Counted from the first letter of the stretch, positions 1 to 9,900 are shown. The stretch is 41,861 nucleotides of DNA from Campylobacteraceae bacterium (GCA_031257555.1 JAIROK010000133.1:1-41861), one strand, 5' to 3'. Made by a program: numbers and translations. The notes: generated by a model not told the origin, from the letters alone.

Positions 1-2
1 CT

Positions 3-209
3 CAATTGGCAATATTCTTTGAGGGTAGATTGGATAATGAACTTAGGATTTAAGAAAAGGTGTGATAGGTTTTCTCCTATTAGAATTATATTGATATGGA
101 ATTGTGGGGGGGAGTCTAACAAGCTAAAATTTTTATAATTATAGCATCCTCCGTCATCTTCAAAATCACAAACTTTACCGAAATATTCGTTTGCTTTTAA
201 TCTATTTTT
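3..209 (-). other. Open reading fragment at left edge, possible gene remnant
   Basis: On the minus strand there is an uninterrupted frame of 69 codons running off the left edge, bounded upstream by a TAA. It contains no ATG or GTG; the only in-frame TTG codons have no visible ribosome site. The translation looks protein-like (an acidic, glycine-containing stretch, then a hydrophobic LIGENLSHLF segment) but I do not recognise a family. Because it sits beside a decayed cobB, I infer it may be the 5'-truncated remnant of a gene continuing left of the window. A chance open frame is also possible. Confidence 0.25.
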
Positions 210-447
210 TTAATTTCTGCTCTGTTTTTATGTATATGGAGTTCATAATACCCATTTCTACCAATGTTATTAGCTGCACAGAGCGTTTAAAGCAAATTTG
301 ATTGTATTATAGGACGGTAAGGACTTATATTATCAAAGGCTTGTTACACAAAAATTATATTTGACACTTAAGCCTTTAAGGTATTATGTTTGTGACTATC
401 TACATTATCTTGTATATGTCATTTTAAACTCTGATTACAGTAAAAGT
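210..447. other. Gene-free AT-rich spacer
   Basis: I see no coding frame of useful length, no clear hairpin with a T-tract and no RNA gene here. It lies downstream of the cobB pseudogene's stop. Confidence 0.5.
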
Positions 448-984
448 TTAAAATTGAGCAGAGAGTATCTCTTTTAGTATTTTCATGCCAACACTTGCTT
501 TCTCTTTTATGATTTTTACTTTTGGCAAATGTTTTTCTATATCGCTTGGGTCTATCAAAAATAAAGAAGCCTCTTTTTTGGCATAATTTATAAGTCCAGC
601 AGCAGGATAAACCTGCATTGATGTACCGATAATTACAATTATATCAGCCCTTGCTGTTATATTTGCCGCTTTTTCTATCAGCGGTACAGCCTCGCCAAAC
701 CATACTATAAAAGGTCGAAGCCTTGAACCGTCGTTTGCTCTTTCGTCTGTTTCTATATCTTTATATCCTATATCAATGATTTCCGTTTTATTTTCATTGC
801 AAGCTTTTACAAGCTCGCTATGCAAATATATTACATATGAACTTTCGGCTCACTCATGCAAATCATTCACATTTTGAATGACGATGATAACTTCAAAATC
901 TTTTTCAAGTTCTGCTATAAGCTTATGTCCCTCATTTGGCTTTACATCTTTTGGTTGTTTGCGGCATTGTTTCACGCTCTTATT
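448..984 (-). pseudogene. cobB: Decayed SIR2-family NAD-dependent deacylase (cobB)
   Basis: The minus-strand frame reads like the C-terminal two thirds of a bacterial sirtuin: a KPNEGHKLIAELEKDFEV stretch, QNVNDLHE (normally QNIDDLHERAG), YLHSEL (normally HLHGEL, containing the catalytic His), RPFIVWFGEAVP and IIGTSMQVYPAAGL. The frame is interrupted by TGA at 850-852, where the family has Arg after DLHE, and by another stop at 1015-1017. The N-terminal NAD-binding GAGxSxxSGIPxFR motif is absent from all minus frames upstream. An ATG at 825 leaves a 125-aa open part that cannot be a complete deacylase because it lacks the Rossmann N-half. Substitutions at conserved positions (Gly to Glu after the stop, Gly to Ser after the His) also suggest relaxed constraint. 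Function, if intact, would be protein lysine deacylation; I infer it is dead. Confidence 0.85.
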
Positions 985-1089
985 AACTGGCAAAGAGGCG
1001 GATATCAAATGCTCTCAACCAATTTGTATTAAATATCTATTGCACCAATATAATTTTTATTAGTCTCGCCGCTTTTATGTTATTTTTTG

Positions 1090-1095
1090 TATAAT
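1090..1095 (+). promoter_or_regulatory. -10 element upstream of the GLUG lipoprotein gene
   Basis: A perfect TATAAT lies 50 bases before the ATG at 1146, in a T-rich setting typical of Campylobacterota vegetative promoters, which often lack a clear -35. A strong ribosome site (GGAAAAGGG, 1132-1140) follows. No start site is proven. Confidence 0.5.
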
Positions 1096-1145
1096 GCTCG
1101 TCAATTTATTTCATGTGAATAAAATTCAAATGGAAAAGGGTCATA

Positions 1146-2459
1146 ATGAATATTCCAAGTAGAATTAAGGTGTTTTTTGTTTTTTTGATTGCTTCTTTCT
1201 TTGTCGGCTGCGGAGGAAATGGTGGCGATGATACTTCAGGTGGTGATACAACGTCGTCTGCAACACATGCAACGTACTCTATAAACTTTTATGATAAAAA
1301 CTTAGATCTTATAGATACTGTATCTGCAAATGAAAGCATAATAACTCTTGTAGATATAAAGTCAGGTTCTTGGTATAAAGCGGGGAAGAATTCGTCTATT
1401 GTAACTTATAATCTAACAAGCGATATTAGATTGTATGCTGTAGCAAATGTTACAGAGATAACCAATCAAGATGAGTTAGACTATATAAGAGACGATTTAA
1501 ACGGTAAATATATCCTTTTAAACGATATAGCCTTAGATGAAAACGGCACAGGTTTTGATAATAGTACGGGGTGGAACCCGATAGGATATCCACTTCCATT
1601 TAAGGGTATTTTTAACGGAAACTTTCATAAGATAACAAATCTATGGATAAATAGACCCTCCGACAGTCATATCGGATTTTTTGGTTATGCGTACAATGCT
1701 AAGATAAGAAATCTTGGGATAGAAATAGCTGAGGGTAAAGAGATAAAAGGCTATAGATCTATCGGTGGAGTAGCGGGGTATATAGAGTATAGTAGCATAA
1801 TAAATAGTTACTCCATTGGTAATATTAGCGGCAATTACGGTTATGTCGGTGGTGTAATAGGAGATGTCGTCCACTCTTATAATATAGCAAACATCTATTC
1901 TATCGGCAATGTCAGTGGCAATATCAGCAGCGACGGCGGTTATGTCGGCGGGGTAGCGGGACGGGTTGAATATGGCAATATAACAAATAGTTACTCTATA
2001 GGTAATATTAATGGCAATGGCGCTTATGCCGGCGGTATAGCGGGAGGTGTCACGCTTGGCAATATAACAAATAGTTACTCTATCGGCAATGTCAGTGGCA
2101 GCTACAGTGTTGGCGGCATAGTTGGACTTGCCTATAAGTCGTCTGTTAAAAATAATGCTGCGATTAACCTTTCTGTTACCGGCAAGAAAAGCTATCATAT
2201 AAACCGTGCAATAGGATCTATTAATATTGAACACAGCGATATATTCAACTTTGCAAGAAAAGCACTGGCTTCCGGATTTAACAATTTTGAAGAAGGTAAC
2301 GCATACTCGGGAGACGGGAAAGTCGACGGTGCGTTTTTAGAAGAAGATACTTACAAAATCGATTTAAACTGGAAGTTCGGAGACGACAACAATAATCCAT
2401 GGAAGATTGACATTAACATAAACAACGGTTATCCTTATTTTTATTATCAGAAATTATAA
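1146..2459 (+). CDS. Lipoprotein with GLUG-type beta-helix repeats
   Basis: This 437-aa protein begins with a lipoprotein signal peptide whose lipobox (FFVGC) puts the acylated Cys at residue 22, followed by a Gly/Asp/Ser-rich tether, so it should be anchored in an envelope membrane. Residues about 42-100 resemble a small beta-rich InlB-type repeat (FYDKNLDLIDT...WYKAG). From about residue 115 there is the region usually seen before GLUG motifs (LLNDIAL, GWNPIG, FKGIFNG). At least five repeats of about 28 residues follow, with the pattern NSYSIGNVSG..YVGGVAG, matching the GLUG motif (Pfam PF07581) found in adhesin-like surface proteins. The start has a strong ribosome site. It stands alone, with no partner genes; a surface adhesion role is inference from the repeat family. 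Confidence 0.75.
   Translation: MNIPSRIKVFFVFLIASFFVGCGGNGGDDTSGGDTTSSATHATYSINFYDKNLDLIDTVSANESIITLVDIKSGSWYKAGKNSSIVTYNLTSDIRLYAVANVTEITNQDELDYIRDDLNGKYILLNDIALDENGTGFDNSTGWNPIGYPLPFKGIFNGNFHKITNLWINRPSDSHIGFFGYAYNAKIRNLGIEIAEGKEIKGYRSIGGVAGYIEYSSIINSYSIGNISGNYGYVGGVIGDVVHSYNIANIYSIGNVSGNISSDGGYVGGVAGRVEYGNITNSYSIGNINGNGAYAGGIAGGVTLGNITNSYSIGNVSGSYSVGGIVGLAYKSSVKNNAAINLSVTGKKSYHINRAIGSINIEHSDIFNFARKALASGFNNFEEGNAYSGDGKVDGAFLEEDTYKIDLNWKFGDDNNNPWKIDININNGYPYFYYQKL
1973..2083 (+). repeat. In-frame direct repeat inside the GLUG gene
   Basis: A 27-base sequence occurs identically at 1973-1999 and 2057-2083, 84 bases (28 codons) apart, encoding the repeated NITNSYSIG segment. Looser copies lie at about 1800-1835 and 1885-1925. 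The near-identity at DNA level suggests recent repeat duplication or gene conversion. Confidence 0.8.
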
Positions 2460-2466
2460 CGGTTTA

Positions 2467-2489
2467 GAGCCGACAAAAATAGTCGGCTC
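2467..2489. terminator. Hairpin between the convergent GLUG and lon genes
   Basis: A perfect 8-bp stem (GAGCCGAC / GTCGGCTC) encloses a 7-base loop immediately after the GLUG gene stop, between two genes that converge. There is no T-tract on either side, so it is not a textbook intrinsic terminator; it may act as an mRNA end-protecting hairpin or be part of the GC-richer element around it. Confidence 0.4.
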
Positions 2490-2611
2490 CCCAACGATAA
2501 CGTATATATTGGAAACATTTTGAGATACTTTTCCGTGTAGCGCCTGCAATGCAAAGAGGATCGCCAATCCGCAAGGAATGAAACTCTTACTGCCCTTTGC
2601 CGGTCGATATG

Positions 2612-5059
2612 TTATCTCAAAGCGATATCTAAAACCTCTTCTATCCTTAAGACGCTTAAAATCTGCATATTATCTTTCACCTCATCGGGTACTTCATTCA
2701 AATCACGCTCATAATTCTTCTTAGGAATAATAACCGTTTTTATCTTCGCTTTGTATGCCGCTATAAGTTTTTCTTTAAGTCCGCCTATCGGAAGCACTTT
2801 GCCGGTCAATGTAAGCTCTCCTGTCATCGCTACATCACTTTTTACTTTAGTATTTGATAATATAGAAGCAATAGCTGTAGCCATAGTTATTCCCGCACTT
2901 GGTCCATCTTTTGGAGTAGCGCCTTCTGGTACATGCAGATGCAAATCAAACCTTCTGTATATTTCACTGCTATCTGGAATAATCTTATCGCTTTTTTCCT
3001 GTTCGGTAAGCGGAATATCCTCTAATTTGATATTCAACTTTTTCTCATCTATCAATACTTTTATAACGCTTTGAGCTATCTTTGCCGACTCTTTCATGAT
3101 ATCTCCCAAAGAACCGGTAAGCTGCATATTTCCTTTTCCTTGAATGCGCACAGCCTCAACTCTCAAAACATCTCCGCCCACACTCGTCCATGCAAGCCCG
3201 TTTACTTGCCCTACGATATCTTTTTTATCAGCTTCTTCTATCTCAAATATGGTTTTTTCCAAATAATCTTTTATATTTGCGCTTGTGATAGATATTTTTC
3301 CTATGCTGCTGTCGATTAATAACTGCTTTGCGCTTTTTCGCAAAATATCGGCGATTCTGCGTCTTAAATTTCGCACGCCGGATTCCCTTGTATAATTTTC
3401 TACCATAGCGAAAATTGCACCTTTTGTGAAACTCACCTCAATATTTTTGAGTCCATGTTTGCGCATCTCTTGAGGGATAAGATACTTTCTTGCTATCTCA
3501 TACTTTTCTTGCGGAGTATATGAGCTTAAAAATATAAACTCCATTCTATCTCTTAAGGGTGCCGGAATAGATGAAACATCATTTGCTGTAGCGATAAAGA
3601 TTATATCGCTTAAATCTATATTGAAATTAAGGTAGTAGTCTCTAAATTTGTTATTTTGTTCATGGTCTAAAATCTCAAGCAAAACTGCAGTAGGATCACC
3701 TCTGAAACTGCGTGCAACTTTATCTATCTCATCTAAAACCATCACAGGATTCATCTGTCCGGCTTCTATGAGTCCTTGCACTATACGTCCCGGCATAGCC
3801 CCTATATATGTTCTCCTATGTCCTCTTAGTTCATTTACATCTTCAAGTCCGCCAAGAGCTATTCTGATAAGTTCTCGTTTTAAAGCTTTTGAAATCGAAT
3901 TTGCAAGAGATGTTTTACCCACACCCGGAGGTCCTGCAAAACATAAAATAACTCCCCTGCTCTCTTTATCTTTTATGCCGCGCCTGTTAAGAAGTTCTTT
4001 AACGGCAAAATACTCTACAATGCGCTCTTTTGGTTTTTCCAAAGAGTAGTGATCATTATCAAGCTGTTTTTTGACATCATTTATATCGAGTTTTTTTTCG
4101 GCAGATTTTTCAAACGGTATTTCAAGCACCCAGTCAAGATACCCTTGCAACAGATTGGCATCTACAGAATCCATATGCATTTTTGAGAGTCTGTCTATCT
4201 GTTTTTTTATCTCTTTATGAGCATCTTCGTCCATAAAAGGTTTTTTAACCTCAAGCTTAGTTTTATAACGCTCCAGTTCTTCTTCCTTTTGATTGTCTGC
4301 GCCAAGTTCTTGTTGTATTTGTTTTAACTGCTCTTTTAAAAAATACTCTTTATTTACTTTTTCTATGCGAGAATGCACCTTTGTTTTTATCTCTTTTTGC
4401 AGTCTAAAAGCTTCTGTCTCCTCCATGATAAAGTCAATTAACATCAGTATCTTATTTTCAGGATCGCTCTCTACAAAGAGTTTATAAGCAAGCTCTTTTT
4501 TGGGTTTAATCTCATGAGTTATCAAGTCACAAATGCGTCCCGCTTCATTTGTTTGGCTTATAGTCTTTAGAAAATCAGACGTAATGGCGCTGTTTGCAGA
4601 AGAGTATGAGTGCATTTTTTCTTTTAAAACCATCAACAAAGCATCTATTTTGATACTGTCTGTTTGTTTTGTGTGCAGTACTTCAACAATTCCTTTTAAA
4701 GGTTTTTCTTGAGAATGTTTTATTATGCGCCCTTTTGTCATTCCTTGAAAAAGTATTTTTACTCTGCCGTCAGGCAAAACAACTTTTCGCATGATTGAAC
4801 CTATAACGCCGCAGTCATATATGCTTTCAAAACTTCTGTTTCCATCTTCTCCGTTTTTGACAGGACAGACAAGCACAAGATTGTTTTTTTCAAGAGCTTC
4901 GTTTGCCGCATCTATATTGTCTTTATCGATTAAATAAAGCTGTGTAATCATAAAAGGATATAAAAATATCTCATCTTCAGCTATTATAGGCAGTTCTGTT
5001 GGAAATGTGTTATACGTGCCAAGTTGCAAATTGTCTCCTTTTTGTTCCATATTTACCAT
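2612..5059 (-). CDS. lon: ATP-dependent protease Lon
   Basis: This 815-aa protein has the full Lon order: an N-terminal substrate-binding domain (about 1-210), a coiled helical region, an AAA+ module with Walker A GPPGVGKT (about 372-379) and Walker B VMVLDEIDK (about 441), and the C-terminal serine protease domain. The catalytic Ser lies in KDGPSAG (about residue 718) and the catalytic Lys in GGLKEKL (about 761), with the same 43-residue spacing as E. coli S679/K722. It degrades misfolded and regulatory proteins in the cytoplasm. The first ATG overlaps the end of bamD by 7 bases; a second ATG three codons later is equally possible because no clear ribosome site is visible, so translation is probably coupled to bamD. 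The bamD-lon pairing is known from Helicobacter. Confidence 0.98.
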   Translation of the reverse strand: MVNMEQKGDNLQLGTYNTFPTELPIIAEDEIFLYPFMITQLYLIDKDNIDAANEALEKNNLVLVCPVKNGEDGNRSFESIYDCGVIGSIMRKVVLPDGRVKILFQGMTKGRIIKHSQEKPLKGIVEVLHTKQTDSIKIDALLMVLKEKMHSYSSANSAITSDFLKTISQTNEAGRICDLITHEIKPKKELAYKLFVESDPENKILMLIDFIMEETEAFRLQKEIKTKVHSRIEKVNKEYFLKEQLKQIQQELGADNQKEEELERYKTKLEVKKPFMDEDAHKEIKKQIDRLSKMHMDSVDANLLQGYLDWVLEIPFEKSAEKKLDINDVKKQLDNDHYSLEKPKERIVEYFAVKELLNRRGIKDKESRGVILCFAGPPGVGKTSLANSISKALKRELIRIALGGLEDVNELRGHRRTYIGAMPGRIVQGLIEAGQMNPVMVLDEIDKVARSFRGDPTAVLLEILDHEQNNKFRDYYLNFNIDLSDIIFIATANDVSSIPAPLRDRMEFIFLSSYTPQEKYEIARKYLIPQEMRKHGLKNIEVSFTKGAIFAMVENYTRESGVRNLRRRIADILRKSAKQLLIDSSIGKISITSANIKDYLEKTIFEIEEADKKDIVGQVNGLAWTSVGGDVLRVEAVRIQGKGNMQLTGSLGDIMKESAKIAQSVIKVLIDEKKLNIKLEDIPLTEQEKSDKIIPDSSEIYRRFDLHLHVPEGATPKDGPSAGITMATAIASILSNTKVKSDVAMTGELTLTGKVLPIGGLKEKLIAAYKAKIKTVIIPKKNYERDLNEVPDEVKDNMQILSVLRIEEVLDIALR

Positions 5060-5700
5060 TCAAACCATTTTCTATACCAAGGTATTTTAGGTTCTATTAT
5101 CTCCCCTTCTTTCAGATATACCGCACCTGATTTGTCGTTATAAAATTCAGCCGCATCGCCTTTGTTTAATTTCTCATATAAAGAAGCGATATTTTTGTCT
5201 ATCAGATATTCGCCAAGCTCCATATGTACAAGCATAGACTCTATCATGGGAGCATATTGCGAATCTTGATATACATCTAAAAATTTCCTTGTATCGGCTA
5301 TAGTCTCTGATATTAGCTGTTGATTTCTGTTGGGACGTAAAAAAGAAGCATAGTTAGCTCTAATTTTCATATATTTTATGTATTCGTTTTTTATACTGCT
5401 GCCAAATCTTTTTATATATTCGTCCAGAAATTTATTTGCTTGCGAATACTCCTCGTTATTCATATGAGCTTGCGATAAGATGATTAACGCTTCGCTTAAA
5501 ATCGGAGAAGCTACATGTTCACTTGATAAAGACACATAAAGAGCGTCTGCTTTTTCCAAATCGCCGTTTACTATCGTCTTTATTATCTCGTTATACCAAT
5601 ACTCAGCGCTTTGATTATATTGCACATCAGCACTCTTGTCTGCACATCCGCTTATAACCAAAGCGCATGTGAATGCCAAAATAAACGTCCTTATGTTCAT
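5053..5700 (-). CDS. bamD: Outer-membrane assembly lipoprotein BamD
   Basis: This is a 215-aa lipoprotein with a signal peptide and lipobox VISGC (Cys 19). After the lipid anchor come TPR-like helical repeats (EYWYNEIIKTIVNGDLEKADALYVSLSS and SEALIILSQAHMNNEEYSQANKFLDEYIKRF), as in BamD/ComL/YfiO, the essential partner of BamA that inserts beta-barrel proteins in the outer membrane. Length is close to the family's usual 210-245 aa. An AAGGAT ribosome site precedes the ATG. It is the first gene of a two-gene operon with lon, overlapping it by 7 bases, which links envelope assembly and proteolysis in one transcript. Identification rests on the lipobox, the TPR pattern and this neighbourhood. 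Confidence 0.88.
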   Translation of the reverse strand: MNIRTFILAFTCALVISGCADKSADVQYNQSAEYWYNEIIKTIVNGDLEKADALYVSLSSEHVASPILSEALIILSQAHMNNEEYSQANKFLDEYIKRFGSSIKNEYIKYMKIRANYASFLRPNRNQQLISETIADTRKFLDVYQDSQYAPMIESMLVHMELGEYLIDKNIASLYEKLNKGDAAEFYNDKSGAVYLKEGEIIEPKIPWYRKWFEW

Positions 5701-5798
5701 GACAATCCTTAAAAATAAAATGTGCTATTTTACTGTTTTGTTGTAAATATGCAAATATGAATTTTATCTTTTTGTTGGTTATTACAAGTTTAATTTGA

Positions 5799-5804
5799 TA
5801 TAAT
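5799..5804 (+). promoter_or_regulatory. -10 element upstream of proC
   Basis: A TATAAT hexamer lies 28 bases before the proC start, in the 132-base gap between divergent bamD and proC. No convincing -35 is seen, as is usual in this phylum. Confidence 0.5.
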
Positions 5805-5832
5805 AAACCTCCAATTTATACAAAGGTTTTTA

Positions 5833-6579
5833 ATGCGTTTAACTTTTTTAGGAAACGGTATAATGGCAAGCACTATGATTTCAAGACTTTTAAAATCAGG
5901 TTATGAGATTGAAGTTTTTGGAAGAGATGAAAAAAAATTATCGGATTTTTCTAAGAAATTTGACAAAAAATTAGAAACATTCACATATAAAAACGATATT
6001 GATATAGGCGATAAAATCGTCGTTTTATGCGTTAAACCTCACGCGCTTGAAAAGATTTCACATTTTTTTAAAGGCGAAGCAGCGCTTATTATATCTGTTT
6101 TGGCAGGCACAACCATAGCAACCCTTAGAGAAAACATTAAGGCAAAAAACTATATCAGGGCTATGCCAAATATTGCAGCAGCCTGCGGTAGATCAATGAC
6201 TACTATAACAGGAGATAAAACCTCTCAAGATGAGGCTGTGAAGATCTTGGATGCTATAGGAAAAACTTTATGGGTAGAGAGTGAAAAAGAGCTTGATACG
6301 GCTACTATCTTAGCTGGAAGCGCACCTGCGTTTTTGGCTCTTGTGGCTGAAAGTTTGATAGATGGCGCAGTCAAAGAGGGATTAAAAAGAAGTGATGCTT
6401 CGCTTTTGACAAAAGGACTTTTTGACGGTTTTGCAAAACTTTTGGAAGAGTATGCCCATCCTGCTTTGATAAAAGATGCCGTTATGAGTCCAGGCGGTGT
6501 GACTGCAAAGGGATATTCGGTGCTTGAAGAGCACAAAGTCCGCAGCGCTTTTATGAAAATTTATCAAAAAAACATATAA
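5833..6579 (+). CDS. proC: Pyrroline-5-carboxylate reductase
   Basis: This 248-aa enzyme catalyses the NAD(P)H-dependent last step of proline synthesis. It opens with the Rossmann motif LTFLGNGIMASTM, has the middle VLCVKPHAL and IRAMPNIAA segments of P5CR enzymes, and ends with the family's C-terminal signature MSPGGVTAKGYSVLEEH followed by a short helix. The C-terminal helical part (about 150-248) forms the dimer and active site in this family. It is slightly short compared with the usual 260-270 aa. It is a single-gene unit, divergent from bamD. Confidence 0.95.
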   Translation: MRLTFLGNGIMASTMISRLLKSGYEIEVFGRDEKKLSDFSKKFDKKLETFTYKNDIDIGDKIVVLCVKPHALEKISHFFKGEAALIISVLAGTTIATLRENIKAKNYIRAMPNIAAACGRSMTTITGDKTSQDEAVKILDAIGKTLWVESEKELDTATILAGSAPAFLALVAESLIDGAVKEGLKRSDASLLTKGLFDGFAKLLEEYAHPALIKDAVMSPGGVTAKGYSVLEEHKVRSAFMKIYQKNI

Positions 6580-6982
6580 AACACTTTTTAAAATCATTAT
6601 TTTAAAAAACTAAAAAAATTATTTTAATTATAAATATATAAAAAATAATTATTTAGTATTTAGATATATGCTTTATAAATAAAATTTGTAAAATTATTTT
6701 TTATCATAGACTGCTAATGTGAAATACTTTTAAAAGTTGTGAAATATTTTTGTAAAGATATCGCCTGGCTCCAGATATATTTAATATTTATATATGTAGT
6801 TAATTTTTTATAAATAACTAATTAACTTGTTGATATTTGTATAAAATTAAAGATAAATCTAATACTTTATATAAAAAATTTTTATAAAGATGGCTACTTT
6901 TGGCTAATATTTTGCTATACTTATACAGCTACACAGTATAAACTATGCTTTAGCTTAAAATATTATTTAAGTGAGGTATGCT
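6580..6982. other. AT-rich spacer before the pilin operon
   Basis: This stretch of about 400 bases has no coding frame. Just after proC, TTTTTAAAAT (6585-6594) and ATTTTAAAAA (6599-6608) could form a 10-bp AT-only hairpin, a weak terminator candidate. Near the right end, TATACT (about 6913-6918) and TATAAA-like hexamers could be -10 elements for the operon that starts at 6983. Otherwise I see only long A/T runs, which could bind nucleoid proteins. Confidence 0.4.
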
Positions 6983-9900
6983 ATGAAATCATTAATGTAT
7001 TTGATAAATATCTGCCGTTTTTTCTCTTGTTGTAAAAATTTTTCCAAACCTTTTTTTATTTTTGTTTTGATGTTTGCATCCACGCAATTGTATGCTGATT
7101 TTAACATAAGCTGGATTAGAGTTAATAACAATAACATTATATATACAGGAGTATATGAGGCAAACATTTCTATGGTTATTAAAATGGATAAAACCGATAT
7201 ACTTAAGTCAATGGGATATAAAATAGATGGTGGTACTTGTCATCTTGTAGATATTGATGATAAGAAAAGTCCGACGGGTTACGCTATAACACTAAATAGG
7301 TTGTTTAGTCGAGAGCAAGGTGCTGCTTTTTTAGAAAATTTGCTTGTTGGACAACATAGTGTAACATTTCTACTGGGTGGCACAGATAATAATGCATGTG
7401 ATAGTAGCAAACTTTATTCGGTAATCGTAACAAGAGAACCTTCTTTGATTATAAATAGCGTCGCGGTTAATAATGGCAATCCTATACCAGCAGAAGCTAC
7501 AAGTGCAAGTATTGTTGTAAATGCTACTGTAATCGGTGGTAATTGGTGGGAGACAGCAGTTGTAATAGATGGTAATTATAGTAATTGTTATAGTGTGGAT
7601 ACCAATAATCGCGCTGTAGGTACACATGTAAATACCTTTGATAATACACAAAGCATTGCATTTGTAGAAAAATTGCCTATAGGGAAACACAATGTAACAT
7701 TTTATGCTGCTGGTAATACGTTCAATGCATGTGAAGTTGCCTATAAAAGCCCTCCTTTTACGATAGAAGTAGAAAAACGAGGTTTAACTTTTGACTGTCA
7801 GCATTTATATATCGGTGGAGAGAATAATCGAAATCAAAAAAATTATGCCGAAGTTACTGTTTCAAATACAAATACATTTACAGGAGTTGATTTTCCTGTT
7901 AAAAATCAAGATACAAATCCGACATTAGCAATAGGACCATATAAAGACAGTATAGCATTCTATTGGTGGAATTATGATATGAGAACTTCCGCAAATTCAG
8001 GTTCAGGTAGTTCAAGCCCAATATATTATATGCAAAATGGCTCAGGAACAAGTGCGCCCATACCACAAAATCCTTCGTCTATTAACTTTGAAACGAGTCG
8101 TTTATCTGGAGGAACGGTAAATCAAAAAACGGGCGAAATATATTTGCTGCCAGAACCAGGCAGCAATAAAGATAAGATTATAAACATACTTGCTCCAGGC
8201 AGCAACGGAGTGTTTACAAATAGTAAAAGAAGCGCAAGGTTGAACTTTACTGCAAATACAGGTGAGTATGCATATGCTTCCGATGCGGCGATAGATGGAG
8301 ATGGCAACGCATATCTGCTGGTAAATACTGCTGTTTCTGGCAAAAGTCCTGTATATAAATTGGTGAAAGTAACTCCGAATGACGATTGGAATGGCAGTTG
8401 GGAGTTTGATACCGTTGAAATGCAAAATTATATTACGACAAAGGGTACTAGCAATAAATTGTGGGGTATGGCTTTTTTGAACGGTAAGCTATATGCTGCT
8501 GAAGATACAGCACTTGGATCCGCTCGTATACATGTAATAGATCCGTTAAAAGGTGGAGAAACTGTATATAATACGGTTACAATGGAAAGCGGAACATCAC
8601 CGTACGGATATGGTATAGACGACCTTGCGTCCTGCCAAACGGCTTCAGCTATCACGGGCAGAGTCTATCTTGATATAAATGGTGATGGAAAGATAGATGA
8701 CAATGACAAAGATAAAACTACAGGAAAATACTATTTTGTTTCTGATGTTGTTGTAGAGATATATGACTCTCCTACAGGTAAACCTCTTGGCTATCAACAA
8801 ACAAATTCTCTTGGCGAATACAGCTTTTTGGTTGAACTTCAAAAGACATACTATATCCGTTTAAGGCAACCTCAAATAAACGGTGCAAATACTCGTCAAA
8901 CATGGGCAAGCGGCGGAGAGTTTGAATGGAAAAGCGATATAGGCATAGGCAGTAACGGTATAAATACGGTAACACCGGAGTGTTACAACGGCGGTACTAA
9001 AATTAATGACACTAGCAATAATGCTAATGGTATTAAATGGTACAGCGGCAAAGAGTGGAAAAGACGTTATACTCAAGATTGCTATGGAGCAAAAAAGGAC
9101 GGCATAGACTTATCTCTTGATGGAATAAGCAATGCAAATTATTATACTAAAGTTGTTATGAAAACAGACCTCTCTGTCGCTCATGCTGACTTTGCTCTTG
9201 CTGCTGTGGATAGGAGCGATGCGCCAAACAGGAAAATCGGCAATGTAACTTATAATTTCGGTGAAGCTGCTCATGTGCTTTTATCAAATACCGCATATTT
9301 GGGCGCTAAAGCAGATGGCGATATAAATTCTTTTACCAGCAATACAACAAAAGATGATGACATGATAAATGCCAAAGGCGACGATAACGACGGCGTAAAA
9401 GATGATGATGACGGCATAGAGGTTAAAGAAGCAAACAACAGCGATCCAAATGCTTTCAGAACTATCAAAGGCAAAGAGTTTGTAAATGGCAGACTTTATA
9501 ATTTCAGAGTTAAAGTTCTAAACAATAAAAATTATCTAAATGCATGGGCAAGTTTTGCCAATGGCAATACATTAGCCAAACATACTTTTGTAAATACCGA
9601 TAATAATGTCGAAGCGGGCAGATTTATAACTAACTCTTTTGTAAATAATGGTGGAAACTATACCAAGCTTGTATATAACAATGGTTATCTAGAGTTTAAC
9701 TATACCATACCGGATACATTTTATGAGGGTGAAAAAAATAGCGACAACAATACCACAAAAGCCTATATGAGGTTTAGATACAGCAACACCTCTATCGACG
9801 ATATGAGCTTTGAAGATGCAAAAAGAAGCAATGAGTATTGGAATACCAAACCATGGGCGATAGATGGGGAAGTTGAGGACTACATGGTTTATTATCACTA

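Noticed and set aside
1641-2234. A 197-codon open frame on the minus strand inside the GLUG gene
   Set aside because: It is the shadow of the repeat-rich plus-strand gene, with no ribosome site and a low-complexity translation that mirrors the repeats.
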